A DNA stretch of 64,000 nucleotides from Miscanthus floridulus (Eukaryota; Streptophyta; Magnoliopsida; Poales; Poaceae), in assembly GCF_019320115.1 (NCBI RefSeq), contig NC_089591.1, positions 57,970,078-58,034,077 of the forward strand, read 5' to 3'. Position 1 is the stretch's first letter, and the number at the start of each line of letters is the position of its first letter. The translations under genes were made by a program, and so were the position numbers. Below are positions 11,348-26,240 of the stretch, piece by piece. The notes beneath the pieces are model-generated. The model was not told the origin of the DNA. It saw only the letters and a list, made by a program, of their open reading frames with translations, and did no database searches.

Positions 11348-12277
11348 CTATTTCATACCTAAATCCAAACACATTTTGTTTAGTCCAAATTATGTGCCAA
11401 CAACTACATACTAGGTAACTGCTAGCTTCGCAAATAACATAATAGCTAGCTCCATACATGTCCAACAACTAGGTTATCACCTTATTATCACTACATCACC
11501 AACTAATTAAACTAAATAGGTTATCATAACTAACTAAGTAGATAGATAACTAAGTAAGTAAATAGTCTAACTAGGTTATCATCTAATCTCTAGATCACCA
11601 ACTAATTAAACTTAATAGGTTATCACATTACCATCCTAAGTACATCAATAAACTAACTACTACACCACAATTCAACCTCACTATCTAACTACATTGCATA
11701 TACACGAAATTTATCTATCCAACGATGGCAGTGCACGACGCGGTGGAGAGCAGGAGGAGGTGCTGGGCGCGATGGAGGACCGTGGGACGGGGTGGCGGAG
11801 AACGACCTACGCGTCCGGCCGGACATGGAGGACGGGGAGGCAACAACGCCTATCCCAGCACCGCGGGACGGCAAGGGCGCGGTGGCCGGCCGGCGCAGCG
11901 CGGCCAGGATGGGGGCGCGCGGGCGCGGACACGGCTGTCGGGACGGGGGCGCGGGGTGTGATGGCGGGAGCGGCACCGACGGCGGGAGGCGTCGGGCGAG
12001 AGAGAAGAAAGGAAGAGAGGAAAAGAAAATGAAGAGAGAAAGAAAAAGGACCCACCTGTAAGGCCGACTCGACGCTAGGATCTACGGCGCAAAACTCGAC
12101 GCCAAGATCTACGGCGCCAAGCTTGACGTCAAGATCCACGGCACCGATCTGGCTGCCATGTCACCCCCGGCTCTACTTTGATGCCGACGTACCCCCCTGA
12201 CCTAGGCGTCAAACCCTTTGGCGCCGAGACATGTAAGCTCGGCGCCACCATGGATGGAACCGAGCTAAAGGTCCAGT

Positions 12278-12379
12278 GCGCTATTCGCTTGAACTTATCA
12301 GCCGGCTTATCAGCTAGAATCTATAATATTTTTCTTTCACAATAAAATAGTTTAGCCAGCTTATCAGCCGAATAGAGCC
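12278..12379. mobile_element. Short MITE inserted in the right terminal repeat of MULE-2
   Basis: CTATTCGCTTGAACTTATCA and the inverted end TGATAAGCTGGC flank about 100 bp with an internal TATTTTTCTTTCACA core. The left repeat of MULE-2 reads straight through at the corresponding point, so this is a later insertion. Confidence 0.75.
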
Positions 12380-12442
12380 TAGATTTTTTGAAAGCATATC
12401 TCCGGGTTGAAAAACTTTCAAAAATAGGGGAAAAAAAATCGG

Positions 12443-12451
12443 TCGACGCCA
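12443..12451. repeat. Target-site duplication, right copy, of MULE-2
   Basis: TCGACGCCA is identical to 6309-6317. Confidence 0.9.
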
Positions 12452-12629
12452 GCTGCCTACCCGGCCGCCGACTCGCCCTCGCGCGCGTCCTCGGTACAAG
12501 CGCCCCGAGCTCCAGACCACGTGACCACAGGAACGACAGCACATCAGGTGGCCGGCGGCCCACGTACGCGCGCGAGCACGCGCGTTCGGAGAGATACCAG
12601 TAGTCCTTGTCGTTCCCGCGTTTCCCAGG

Positions 12630-12935
12630 ATGCGTTTCCTTTTTATTCTATTTCTATTTTTTGTTTTCTGTTGTCTTCTTATTATTATTTTCGTTATTTT
12701 TATTTTTAATCTTTCTTTTTACTCTATTGGTTAATTACTATTCTATTTTATATTATATTTTAATGTTTTTTTATTATTATTTCATTTTTCGTTCCTTTCT
12801 TCTATTTATTTTCTCTCTCTTTATTTTCTTGTTTCTATAGATTTCCTTATTTTCATGTGTTTATTCTAATTAATTTTTGTTTCCTTTTTATTATTTAATG
12901 TTTTAATTTTATTATTTTCTATAACACCTTACGAA
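12630..12935. repeat. T/A-rich low-complexity tract
   Basis: About 300 bp dominated by T runs and TTATT units on the plus strand. Chance phenylalanine-rich open frames arise here and are not genes. Confidence 0.85.
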
Positions 12936-13224
12936 GGGGGGAAATAGCAAACGCTTCCCCACGGCACAGAACAAACCAGAGTTTAAACCCTAAGGTTGGA
13001 ACTCGCCGTCGCCTACAGATCGCCAAAGTCGCCCCTTCGGTCACTTTTGGATCGTTATGTAGTCAAAGCATGTTAATTGGAACCAATGCAAGCGGCTAAT
13101 TAATTTTGTTCCTTCTTTTTTTTAGTTTTTTAGCTATCTTTTGTATCGTAACACAAATGTATATTAGGTTGTTACATATACCTTTGCCGTGTATTTTTGA
13201 CACGTGTAGTTGTTGCTGATTTGT

Positions 13225-13404
13225 AGTGGCGGATCTAGAGACACCTCAAAGTGGGGATGAAAATAGTGTAAGGGATTTTGGGGCTGCGTGGGGTAGGGCT
13301 AAATGTATATTTTTTATGGGCTATCTTAGGCTGAATAAAGGAGCTGTTAAAGGGATTTTTGAGCCACGCCCCGGGCTGCAGCCCGAGGCCTAGATCCGCC
13401 CCTG
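13225..13404. mobile_element. MITE-like element with GGCGGATCTAG / CTAGATCCGCC ends
   Basis: AGTGGCGGATCTAG at the left and CTAGATCCGCCCCT at the right are inverted. A second similar end (CTAGCTCCGCCCCTG) follows at about 13433-13448, so this may be two overlapping insertions. It is non-coding. Confidence 0.6.
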
Positions 13405-13623
13405 GTTTGAATGGCCCCGCCTAATTTTAAAACCTAGCTCCGCCCCTGGCTCCATCCTAGTCTTTTATTCTTGGGATTGGACGTCGGAGATGACAATTGT
13501 GATGACCCTTTATTAAGGATCAATAAATTTGTACATATATCAAGTTCTTTATTTTCTGAACTGGGAAGAAGCAACATGTTCACTCGTCACACACTTGTAC
13601 AGTATTTGAACAAGGCACCCTCT

Positions 13624-16974
<3,351 letters not shown>

Positions 16975-17152
16975 GCACACACTATACTTTCCCTTGTCTA
17001 GTTTACTTGGCTTCTTGAATGACGACGTTATTGGGCGAGGTGGGTGATCACAGAAAGGGTTTGCTGGAGAAAGAAAGTAGGGTGGTCCGACCTTTTCATG
17101 TGATCTCCTCGCCACGCCGATTTCCCCATCCGCTTTTTTTTTCGGTGCTGGA

Positions 17153-17160
17153 TATATATA
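17153..17160 (-). promoter_or_regulatory. Candidate TATA box for the beta-glucosidase gene
   Basis: TATATATA lies about 180 bp upstream of the start codon on the minus strand, in CCTATATATATCCAG. Position and context suit a core promoter. No transcript data support it. Confidence 0.5.
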
Positions 17161-17541
17161 GGCTGAGGTGGTCGTGGTGCAAGGAGCAAGAGCGTTGCAG
17201 GCTTGTTATCTTGTGTACTTGCCTTGTTGGGATCGATCCATAGAAAAAGGTTGGAGGAGATGTGATCCGGCCCACACAGGTAAAAGCGTGAACGCGAGGC
17301 CGGCAGCACCTGCACACGCGGGTCGGGACGGAAAAGGCGAACCGGGACACAGCAGGATGTACTGCCCTTAACAACACATTTAACTTTCCCGACGTACTGG
17401 ACGTCGCGTTAGATGGAAGAGAAGAAGAACAGCGAGCCGAGCGCACACACGGTCTCTAGATCAATTAGATCAATCAAGAATAGTGCTCGTTCTAGAGATA
17501 GCCGCACGTACACTACCTTCTCCGCTTCTCGATCATACATA

Positions 17542-17796
17542 CTCCCTCCGTCCCAGAAAGGAAGTCGTTATGAGATGCGTGCAGGTCAAACTTTCTCAAC
17601 TATACTAGGTTTGTAAAAAATATGTGCGACATTTATATCTCCAAATAAATTTATTATGAAAATATATTCAACGATCTATCTAATGATACTAATTATGTAT
17701 TATAAATATTAATATTCTTTTATATATAATTAGTCATAGACTAAAAAAATTGTCTTCTCAAAAGCGAGGACGACTTCTATTTCGGGACAGAGTGAG
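17542..17796. mobile_element. Stowaway-like MITE
   Basis: CTCCCTCCGTCCC with AGGAAGTCGT at the left is inverted against ACGACTTC and GGGACAGAGTGAG at the right. A TA precedes the left end, as expected for Tc1/mariner-derived Stowaway elements. The 255-bp body is AT-rich. It sits between the divergently transcribed beta-glucosidase and pTAC5 genes. Confidence 0.8.
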
Positions 17797-18439
17797 CAGG
17801 GAAAGGGAGTTTTTCCTGTATCCTTGTCCATCGTCGTCTTCTTTGGCGAGGCGCGGCACGGATTGTTTCTGTCACGGTTTTCTAGCCTGCTCGCGCTGCG
17901 ACGCGTGTGTCGTGAACTCGCGACGACGATCGCTCAGTGTGGAAGGTGGATAGCCTCACGGCCTCACCCCACCCCAGGAGAGGCTCCCAGAGTCAAGATG
18001 AAAAGAAAACTCAGGCGCTGTACCGTGTTTGTACGTACGTGCTGCGTGACGGGTGCGATGAAAGCGGCGGCCACTGATGAGGAGGTACCTTTTCCGTCGG
18101 CCAAATCTCGGCGAGGTGTTGTTACCTCGCCGCGAGCAGATAATCCGATACGACGCTGACAGATCGATTCACCGACCCGGGCGGCCGAGAGAGAGAGAGA
18201 GAGCTGTTACCGTCCACGCGACGCACGGGAAAGCGTGCGCGTCTCGCCGCCGAGCACGGATGGATGATGCGGACTGGTCGACTGGATTGCCTCTCCACGT
18301 CAAGTCAAACAAAAGCTTCATCCGCAAACAGAGCACGTTTGTAACCGCGCATGTTCACATGCCTGCGTTTGTTTTGATCCACTAACGCGCACAGTACACT
18401 TACGGGTGTGGTGGTCTCGGCATTGTCTGCATGTTCGAT
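17797..18439. other. Upstream region between divergent genes
   Basis: No coding gene was seen. A GAGAGAGAGAGAG run lies at about 18190. Strings near 18203 and 18366 match 2728 and 3171 in the same order, extending the promoter duplication. Confidence 0.5.
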
Positions 18440-18967
18440 GTTTTCTCCAGGATGGTGTTGATGTATGTATGTACACCTAACGTGACTCATGAGCAATCGA
18501 TCACCGTTCGTGTCTTATCTTGGCCTCCTTCTGCAGTCCTCGACAAATACTCCGAAACGTCACATTATGAGTTGAACACCTTTTTCCCTCGAAAAATTCG
18601 CTTTCATGGTCATGACCTCTTTCCACGTTCATGTCATGACTTTCCGGTTTCTCTTCTGGGCTGCTGCTATGCTCCAGCTTGGCCCAGCCTTATACAAAAA
18701 GAATTGAGCAAGAGCAGCCCCAATCGGCCCATCTGATCTGACCAGCCCAAGGTCGATTCGATCGGCCCGCTGTTTCATGGCCGCCTGGCCGGGCGCGCGC
18801 GACGCCACACACCTTTCAGGCTTTCACCTTTGCGGAGTTGGCGCAGATACAGTAGCTCCGGCGGCAAATATCAGCCGCCGCGGCCGAGAAATATCCACGG
18901 CTAGCCTCGTCACACCCTGCCCGCTCACTCCCGGTCCCGCTGACCCACTGCCTAATCCCCGACGACG
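18440..18967 (+). promoter_or_regulatory. pTAC5 upstream region (promoter and 5' leader)
   Basis: This is the 5' flank of the pTAC5-like gene. The part 18440-18810 has a diverged second copy at 4820-5213. Conservation of ATGAGTTGAACAC, AAATTCGCTTTCA and CCATCTGATCTGACCAGCCC between the copies marks the blocks most alike. No clear TATA box was found. Confidence 0.5.
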
Positions 18968-21230
18968 ATGATCGCCGCCGCCTTCCCGTTCGTCTCCACC
19001 ACCTTCCACCGCCCGCGCCTCCGGCCCAGCTGCCCGCGCCGCGCCTCCGCCGTCCTCCCGGCCCGCGCCACCGGCCCCTCGTCGTCCTGGGAGGAGCGCG
19101 AGGAGCAGCGCTGGCTGCGGGAGGAGCAGCGGTGGCTCCGCGAGGAGTCGCGCTGGCGCGCCGAGCGCGAGGCCCTCCTCGCCGAGGCCGCCGCGCTGCG
19201 GCTCCGCCTCCGCGCGCTCGAGGGCACTCGCCCTGCTGATCACCTCGCGGTCGCCGCCGACGCCGTGGTGGCCTCGCCCGCGCCGCAGCCCAGGCCGGTG
19301 TTCGTCGAGGAGGCCGCGGTCGAGGTCGAGGTGAGGAAGGAGGTGGTGGTGGTCGAAGAGAAGAAGGTGGCGGCGGCCAAGGCCGAGGCGGGGAGCGGCG
19401 CAGGTGCCAGCAAGAGCAGGAGGACGCTGAGGGCGGGGGCCGAGGGCGAGGACGTGCGCGCGATGCAGGTGAGCCGTGCTGTCGTCGCAGGCCTCTCGTT
19501 CTGGCTAGGATTCGTGTTGCACGCCGTGCGTGTATCTGGGTGGGTGCGTTGGCTGAGGTAGTGAGGTGCCACGGCCCGGCCCAGCAGTGTTGTTCCAGTT
19601 CGGGCACCCCTGTGTCTGTGTCTGTGACTGTGATTGTTACCAGGGTCGTCCAGTATAGGTGGCAATGCTCTCTCTACGCGGCCAGATTTTTTCTGTAGAA
19701 AATTGTGCAGCGTTTGCAATCAAACAGCTAGCTTTGAATTGTAAAACGTCTCATGAATCCTACCATAGTTTACTAGTAGTAGACGAATGATTGTCGGTAC
19801 AAAAACTAACTGCATTTTTGCGTGACGCAGGAAGCTTTGCTGAAGCTCGGTTTTTACTCGGGCGAGGAAGACATGGAGTACTCTACTTTCTCATCTGGCA
19901 CCGACCGAGCTGTCAAGACATGGCAGGTTAGTAATACTGTACTCCTGAAGATTATCCTTCATGCTATGTTACATTTATGCTACTTGATGATACGAACTCT
20001 CTTTCAGGCAACGGTAGGAACTTCAGAGAACGGAGTCATGACGTCGGAGCTACTTGAGAGGCTATTCTCAGGGAAGACTGGGGAAGATGCGAAAATGGAA
20101 GTGAGTTTAGGCCAATATGATAGCATTTATTAATTTAGGCCCTAAACCCTAAACCATGATTACACATATAAATCAGAACGAAATAAATACTTTCGGAACC
20201 AAATAAACTCTCCAGTTACCTTCTGCGTCACAGGAAGAGCTTCTTGTAAACTAATAGGTTTTGTACATCGGGATGCATAGAACAGTAAGTTTAGTAGTGC
20301 AGTCATGAGTAATGACGGTTGGTTTGGGTGTGCACTGAGATTCCAATTTTCTTATAGGATGGCACAAACGGAGCAGCTGTTCCTGCTGTAACAGGGATCG
20401 CGGAGGTTCAGAAAACTGTGGTTACAGAAAATGGTGTCTTGGGAGTTGGGGTCTCCGAACACAGAGTGTTTCTTCTTGGTGAAAACAGGTGGGAAGACCC
20501 AGCCAGACTGACGCAGAATAAAAAACCAGTCAGCACCGGCACTACTGCATCAACCAAGACATGCATCTCCTGTCGAGGTGAAGGGCGCCTCATGTGTTTA
20601 GGTAATAAACCCTACAAGTTGCACTAATGTGTACAACTGCATATTCAGCTTCCGTATGTACAACTCATAATCTCTGGAACCTGGACCATAGTACGTAGAT
20701 TTTTGTTAGACACCTAAAATAGCAAGTGTTTGTAGTTCCACTATTCTGAATTCTAACAAAACTGAATGCAATGAAACTGTTTTCAGGCACACTTTTTATT
20801 GTGATCTCAATCCCTATTTGATATCTGATGTAAAGTAAGAAATGACATGTGAAACAATGGCTGACTATCATGCTTACCTTAATTTTTCTCAACCGTGTAC
20901 TGAAAAGTGAGCAGGATCGTTGCATTGCTTTTCATTAGTCCTAATTTGTTTCTTCTTTCCTGCAGAATGTGATGGAACAGGTGAGCCGAACATTGAACCG
21001 CAGGTACTGTAGCCTCCTGTTGCACAAATGCATCATACCATCAATTAAGTTAAATTTTGCTCTTCCTTATATGAATGCATTCAAAATTATATGAATGCAT
21101 TCAAAATTAACTTTTCCTCAAAATGCAGTTCTTGGAGTGGGTTGGTGAAGATACAAAGTGCCCATACTGTGAAGGACTTGGTTCCATTTTATGTGATGTT
21201 TGTGATGGGAAGAAAGTAATGGCAGGTTAA
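18968..21230 (+). CDS. pTAC5: PLASTID TRANSCRIPTIONALLY ACTIVE 5-like protein
   Basis: Six exons: 18968-19468, 19831-19926, 20008-20100, 20358-20601, 20966-21003 and 21129-21230. They total 1074 bp, or 357 residues. The N-terminus is rich in Arg, Ser and Ala, as in chloroplast transit peptides. Residues about 38-85 form a charged Trp/Glu/Arg coiled coil (WEEREEQRWLREEQRW). Exons 2-3 encode a peptidoglycan-binding-like fold (EALLKLGFYSGEEDMEYSTF, TDRAVKTWQ, TSELLERLF). The C-terminus has DnaJ-type Cys pairs: CISCRGEG, ECDGTGEPN, CPYCEGLGS and CDVCDGK. This order matches pTAC5, a component of plastid nucleoid transcription complexes. All joins are in phase. The protein is slightly shorter than I recall for the Arabidopsis one. 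Confidence 0.85.
21068..21108. repeat. Short tandem duplication in last intron of pTAC5
   Basis: A 20-bp unit containing ATGAATGCATTCAAAATTA occurs twice in a row just before exon 6. Confidence 0.85.
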
Positions 21231-22653
21231 GTAAGACTTAGAGCAACATCTGCCTTGTTTGTGACCATATAGCAGCATGTGTAGATATTAGCAAAATATT
21301 CAGTTTTATCACAGAATTGAAGAATGCGTTCAGATGGCAATTTTGAGTGGACTGCTGTCCTGCAGAAAGCAGAGGCATAGCAACAGTGTAATACTTTTAT
21401 GGTACACAATAGGGGATGAAAACATATTAAGAAAGGGGATACTTTCCCAAATAAGGCCAGTAAAATTAACATGTCTATTAATATTTCATTTGTTGCAATC
21501 TCTTCACAAAAGTATGTGATAATCTCAAAAGCTATGTTGGTGTTCTTTCCTACCTGGAGTCCTGGACTTGTAACACTAACACCAACTTCGATTTCACAGC
21601 ATGCAGCCATTTGCCACCTATGTTTTGGAATAGTGCTTTAAACATGATTTCTTTTATACATGTACAAAAAATTGAACTGCTAGCATACATCCTGAAAGGC
21701 AACATGTTGCTTTAGATAACGTCAAATATTATATCATGGAACGAATTTGTGAAATATGGTACTTCTGAAAAAAAAAATCTTTGTGATTACTTGCCGTTAG
21801 TTCTTAAAAGTACAAACAACTCGTTCTTTAATTAGAATCAGTGCATGAAAAATTAGTATGTCTGCAGTCAATTAAATGAACCATGGCCAGCAACAACTGT
21901 GAAAATATGTTGATTTTCTAGATCTGGGATTTTTACTAACAGGGTATATTGCTGAAACAGACAGACTCCACTGGTGTTCACATGTCTTTTGATAAAATTA
22001 TTCATTAGCTGACTATATTATTGAGTAATGAGGTCAAACAAAACAAGTATGACTGTTTGATCTATGTTTGTCAAACAGGTAACTTGAATAGATGCTTCCC
22101 TGACCAATTAACTTGAATAGAAGTTTCCCTTACCAGATAAGAAATAGTAGTCTGCTGTTCTTTCTTCTACAGAAACTAGGAGTCTTGGACCATTTGCACA
22201 TCCTATAGAGTGAGGCAGTATGCATTATTCATTCTGATGCCCTTCACAGACAATCTCAGTCATATCTATATATACAAAAAGTTATGACTTATGAGCACAC
22301 AGAGGCTATACCTAAAGCAGAAAAGACTTCATGGAGGGGGAAGAAAACCATAAATGAACCTGCACAAATCAAATTTCATCACTAGAAACTCATAAAGATA
22401 CCTTGAACAAAACCAATAAACCTTGTAGTTATCTTAATGCTTGGAGCCCAGATGATAAAACATATAAATATTAAGTGATCAAAGCCTAAATCCTTAATTT
22501 ATATAAGTGGATGTATTACATATACTATGCAAGGGTACCAAATTCCTCACCTAAACAACCAGACATCTACTTAAGGTCCATGATGAGTTAGAAGATCAAT
22601 CTAAGCCCTTGATCCTTTAGCATGATATATTAGTTAAACAGGGTCATTATCCC
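21231..22653. other. Intergenic, AT-rich, between convergent pTAC5 and PPR genes
   Basis: It holds the 3' flanks of both genes. No additional gene or clear transposon was recognised. Confidence 0.6.
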
Positions 22654-25600
22654 TCAAGTAAGCATTCCACACAGGCTACGCAGATCATATTCCTCAATTC
22701 TGTCATCTTTATTCATCATTCCAGTTAGACCATCAAGCATTTTATAGATGCTCAGAGTGTCCGGATGATGTGTGTCCTGTACAACAAATAAGCTTGTTTT
22801 GTTACCCACTGTGATCCAACTACACCCTGGAAATTTCATCACCCCTTTTTCTCGCATTGCTTCTCTGGCTACCTTAGCTTCGACCCAGTTACCAGCCGCA
22901 GCATGCAAGCTTGAAAGGAACACATACGTGGATGAGCTTTGTGGTTCCATCTCAACAAGTTTCTTTGCTGCAACTTTCCCTCTTTCTTCATCCTTGTGCA
23001 TTTGACATGCTGCAAGGTATGTAGCCCAGATCACACCATCAGCTCTGAAGGGTAACTGGTCAATAACTTCTTGAGCTTCTTGAAGATGACCACCACGCCC
23101 AAGTAGATCAATGAGACATGCATAGTGATCTACTCTGGGCACTATCCCATAAACTTGACTCATAGAATCAAAGAAATCCTGGCCTTCGGAAATTAAACCA
23201 GCATGGCTACAAGCAATGAGAACACCAAGGAGTGTGACTTCATCAGGCTTTAGTTGTGATTCTTGCATCTTCTGGAAGAGAAGAAGTGCCTCGTTTGCAT
23301 AACCATTTTTCGCAAAACCAACAATCATGGAGTTCCATGGCATTATATTTTGCTTGTTTTTCAATTCCTTGAAGATTTCAAAGGAAGAAATAACATCGCC
23401 ACACTTGGAGTACATGTCCATGAGGGCACTGGCTGCAGTTTCATAAGAAACAAAACCAGATTTGATAATGAGGCCATGTATCTCTTTTCCATCTGTAAGA
23501 GCTGCTATCTCAGAACAAGCTTTCAGAACACTAGCGAATGTTGCCTCATCTGAACGAACATCGTAACTGCGCATTCTCCAAAACATCACCAAAGATTGAT
23601 CACTGTAACCATTTTGAGCATACCCTGAAATAGTAGCTGTCCACTCAACCAGGTTTTTGTGATCTGGCACCTCTGCTAAGAGTTTGTTTGCATCCTCAAG
23701 CAATTTGCACTTCAAATATATTCCAACCAGAGAGATGCCAAGTGAAGTATCCTGATTCAAAAGAGCAGATTTCAGTGTGTAGCAATGGACTTGTTTGCCA
23801 ATAACTGAACTGACAGGTCCAGTACACCCAGAAAGAATGCTTGCAAATGTATAGTTAGACGGCTTGAAACCATCTTTTAGCACTTGCTGAAATAACTCTA
23901 TGGCTTCATCTTCTCTATTGTTCTGCACAAGACCTGTAATTAGCGCATTTATTGGAACTATGCTGCTTGCATCCACATGTGCCAAAACCTTCCTAGAAGA
24001 TTCTACATCTCCAAACTTTGAATACAGGTCAATCAGAGAACTGCCAACAGCATGATTTGAGCAGACATTATACTTGATAGATGCACAATGAATCTGCTTT
24101 CCAGTCTCAGTAGCCTGAATGTTGGAACAGGCATTAATTGCAGTTGCAAAAGACACCTCATCTGGTGCTATACCGTAGAACTTCATCCTTTTAAGCATAT
24201 AGACCGCTTCTTCCTCCTTTTCATTATGTGCAAGCCCAACTATAAGAGCATTCCAGGATACACTATCCTTGCCTGGAATGAGACTGAACAGTGCTTTCGC
24301 AACATCCATTGCTCCAAGTTTTGAGTACATATCTAGCATTGCATTAGCAACAAACAAGTCTGCATCCATGCTGTTCTTGATTGTTATACAATGTACCTGC
24401 CTACCTAAATCAAGTGAATCCAAGTTAATACACGCGCCAAGGACACTCACAAATGTAAAATTATCAGCCTCAAGATCAGCCCTCCTCATATACTGAAACA
24501 TCTGAATGGTCTCTTCTTGGAGCTCATTTTGAACGAACCCATAAAGCATTGCATTCCACATGACAATGTTCTTTTCAGTGGAGAAGTCAAACACCTTCTT
24601 TGCATCAGAGATGCATCCATGTTTCACATACAGGTTGATCAGTGAACTGCCCACAAAAACATTTGCATCTAAACCATGCTTTACTGCCGCTGCATGCATC
24701 TGCTGACCTTCATCAAATGCTGTCATGCTGGCTGCTGCACTTAGCAAGCTCGCAAAAGTGGACCTAGTTGGCATCAATCCCTGTCTCTTCATATCCTTAT
24801 ACAGGCCAAACACTTCACCCTCAAGACCGCTTTGTGAGTAACTTGAGATAACAGCATTCCAAGCAACCGTGCTTGGCATTTGTATCCTCTTCAGCAAAGT
24901 TCTCGCATCGACCAGTCTGCCCATGCTTGCAAGAGTGGAAATGATAGTAACGCAGGTTACCTGGTCTGGGACAGAGCCCATCTTCTCCATCCTAGAAAAC
25001 AAAGCCAGCGCTCGCTGGTAGCGTCCAACCCGATGGTAACCCCCAATCATGCTAGCCCAGCATATTGTGTCCGGGCAAGCAATCCCATCAAACACCCTCC
25101 TCGCATCGTTGACCTCACCGCATTTGGCATACATGTCCACCAACCCCGCCTGACAGAAGGCACTGGAGCAGAACCCGCTCTTCAACACGTCACAATGCAC
25201 CTGCCTGCCGTGCTCGAGAGCACCCAGCCGCGAACACGCGGACAGAACCACCGCAAGGCCAAACTGGTCCGGCGTGCCGCCAATGAAACACCTGATACGC
25301 TGGAACGCATCGAGAACGTCCCGAGGGGTCCCTGACCGCGCGTGGCAGGACAGCACCGAGCTCGCCGCCGCGCCTGACACTGGAGCCCCGGTGCAGCAGC
25401 CCAGCGCGCGCCAGGCGTAGCCCACGCGGCCGGACCTGCCGTACAGGTCGACGAGCGCGTCGCCGAGGCGGCCCCGGAGGGGCAGGCCGAGGCGCAGGAT
25501 CCGTGCGTGCAGGACCCCGCATGCCCGCGCCTGATGGGTTCGGTGAGGACTCGCGTCAAACGGGTGGTGGGCGAGTCGGCACTCCCGGGAGAGCGAGCCG

Positions 25601-25743
25601 AGGAGGGCGGCGTAGTAGGCCGTGGGGTGGTGATCACCACCCGCCGCGTCCGCGCTCGCGGATGCCGGAAAGGAGCGGAGAGGGTGCTGCTTGGGTCTCG
25701 GCTTGGGCGTGGCGCGGAGGAGGGCGGCGGAAGCGGAATGCAT
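22654..25743 (-). CDS. PPR protein, PLS class with E-type end (At3g09040-like)
   Basis: An intact intronless frame of 1029 residues. The N-terminus (MHSASAALLRATPKPRPKQH) is basic and Ser/Ala-rich, fitting an organelle targeting peptide. More than twenty PPR-type units follow, with recurrent motifs such as NALIVGLAHN, SSLIDLYSKFG and GKQIHCASIK, in the P-L-S alternation. The end (CSWITVGNKTSLFVVQDTHH) is an E/E+ type extension without a DYW deaminase. Such proteins bind organelle RNA in a sequence-specific way, usually for C-to-U editing with a partner deaminase. Length and architecture resemble Arabidopsis At3g09040, annotated as mitochondrial. Orthology is inferred from memory only. Confidence 0.92.
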   Translation of the reverse strand: MHSASAALLRATPKPRPKQHPLRSFPASASADAAGGDHHPTAYYAALLGSLSRECRLAHHPFDASPHRTHQARACGVLHARILRLGLPLRGRLGDALVDLYGRSGRVGYAWRALGCCTGAPVSGAAASSVLSCHARSGTPRDVLDAFQRIRCFIGGTPDQFGLAVVLSACSRLGALEHGRQVHCDVLKSGFCSSAFCQAGLVDMYAKCGEVNDARRVFDGIACPDTICWASMIGGYHRVGRYQRALALFSRMEKMGSVPDQVTCVTIISTLASMGRLVDARTLLKRIQMPSTVAWNAVISSYSQSGLEGEVFGLYKDMKRQGLMPTRSTFASLLSAAASMTAFDEGQQMHAAAVKHGLDANVFVGSSLINLYVKHGCISDAKKVFDFSTEKNIVMWNAMLYGFVQNELQEETIQMFQYMRRADLEADNFTFVSVLGACINLDSLDLGRQVHCITIKNSMDADLFVANAMLDMYSKLGAMDVAKALFSLIPGKDSVSWNALIVGLAHNEKEEEAVYMLKRMKFYGIAPDEVSFATAINACSNIQATETGKQIHCASIKYNVCSNHAVGSSLIDLYSKFGDVESSRKVLAHVDASSIVPINALITGLVQNNREDEAIELFQQVLKDGFKPSNYTFASILSGCTGPVSSVIGKQVHCYTLKSALLNQDTSLGISLVGIYLKCKLLEDANKLLAEVPDHKNLVEWTATISGYAQNGYSDQSLVMFWRMRSYDVRSDEATFASVLKACSEIAALTDGKEIHGLIIKSGFVSYETAASALMDMYSKCGDVISSFEIFKELKNKQNIMPWNSMIVGFAKNGYANEALLLFQKMQESQLKPDEVTLLGVLIACSHAGLISEGQDFFDSMSQVYGIVPRVDHYACLIDLLGRGGHLQEAQEVIDQLPFRADGVIWATYLAACQMHKDEERGKVAAKKLVEMEPQSSSTYVFLSSLHAAAGNWVEAKVAREAMREKGVMKFPGCSWITVGNKTSLFVVQDTHHPDTLSIYKMLDGLTGMMNKDDRIEEYDLRSLCGMLT

Positions 25744-26240
25744 GTGCGCACGGCCGCGGCCGCCTCAGGTGCCGTTCGTTCGGTGACTGCCTGACGGGGC
25801 AGGGCTTTTGCGCCGAGCGAGACTTTCGGCAGCGGAATCGTCGTGGGCTGCCACGGCCCACGGCTAATGTCTTTTGCAGGGGATTGGAGGGCTGCCTGTC
25901 GTCGCTCCACCTGTCCGGCTTGTGCCTTTGCAGGTAAGCACGTTTGCCGACTGAATGAAATGAACAGAATAATATATTGGGTTGAATTCACCCATCAATC
26001 CGTTCTGAATGAAAATACAGAATAATATTTTTTATGCCAGTTAACAAATGGAATTTTATTGATAGCATTTACAGCAATGAATGAACCAATCAAATCATGT
26101 ACAGATTTGTGAACCCCAGCAATTATTATATATATATACAGACTGCCTACATTTACAAACAACTCATCGCATATACAGCTTATTGCGAACGGCTTATTCG
26201 TGCCAGCATTGTGCCAATGACGCAGCAACCGCTGTTCCTG
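25744..26240. other. Intergenic between the PPR and NLR-A genes
   Basis: The GC-rich 5' flank of the PPR gene (to about 25930) is followed by the AT-rich 3' flank of NLR-A. No further gene was found. Confidence 0.6.

Larger units (their letters stand above)
6318..12442 (-). mobile_element. MULE-2, complete but decayed Mutator-like element (6125 bp)
   Basis: Both ends are defined. The left end starts CCGTATTTTTTGC. The right end, read inward, starts CCGATTTTTTTTCC. Both continue through TTTTTGAAA, a GGACC block, TTAGCTCG and GGCGCCGAGCTTACA-type blocks. A perfect 9-bp TCGACGCCA duplication flanks the element. Inside are three gene remnants: accessory ORF A (plus, 7023-7585), GRF-type zinc-finger ORF B (minus, 8092-8704) and the transposase (minus, about 9300-11347). 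A GC-rich arm at 11700-12060 corresponds to the arm of MULE-1. A 0.1-kb MITE has inserted into the right terminal repeat. All three genes contain stops or frameshifts, so the copy is non-autonomous now. Confidence 0.92.

Noticed and set aside
12607..12840. Phe/Leu-rich hydrophobic frame resembling a membrane protein
   Set aside because: It is translation of a T-rich low-complexity tract.
25182..25991. Long minus-strand alternative frame over the PPR 5' end
   Set aside because: It is a GC-driven shadow of the PPR gene, with no repeats in that frame.
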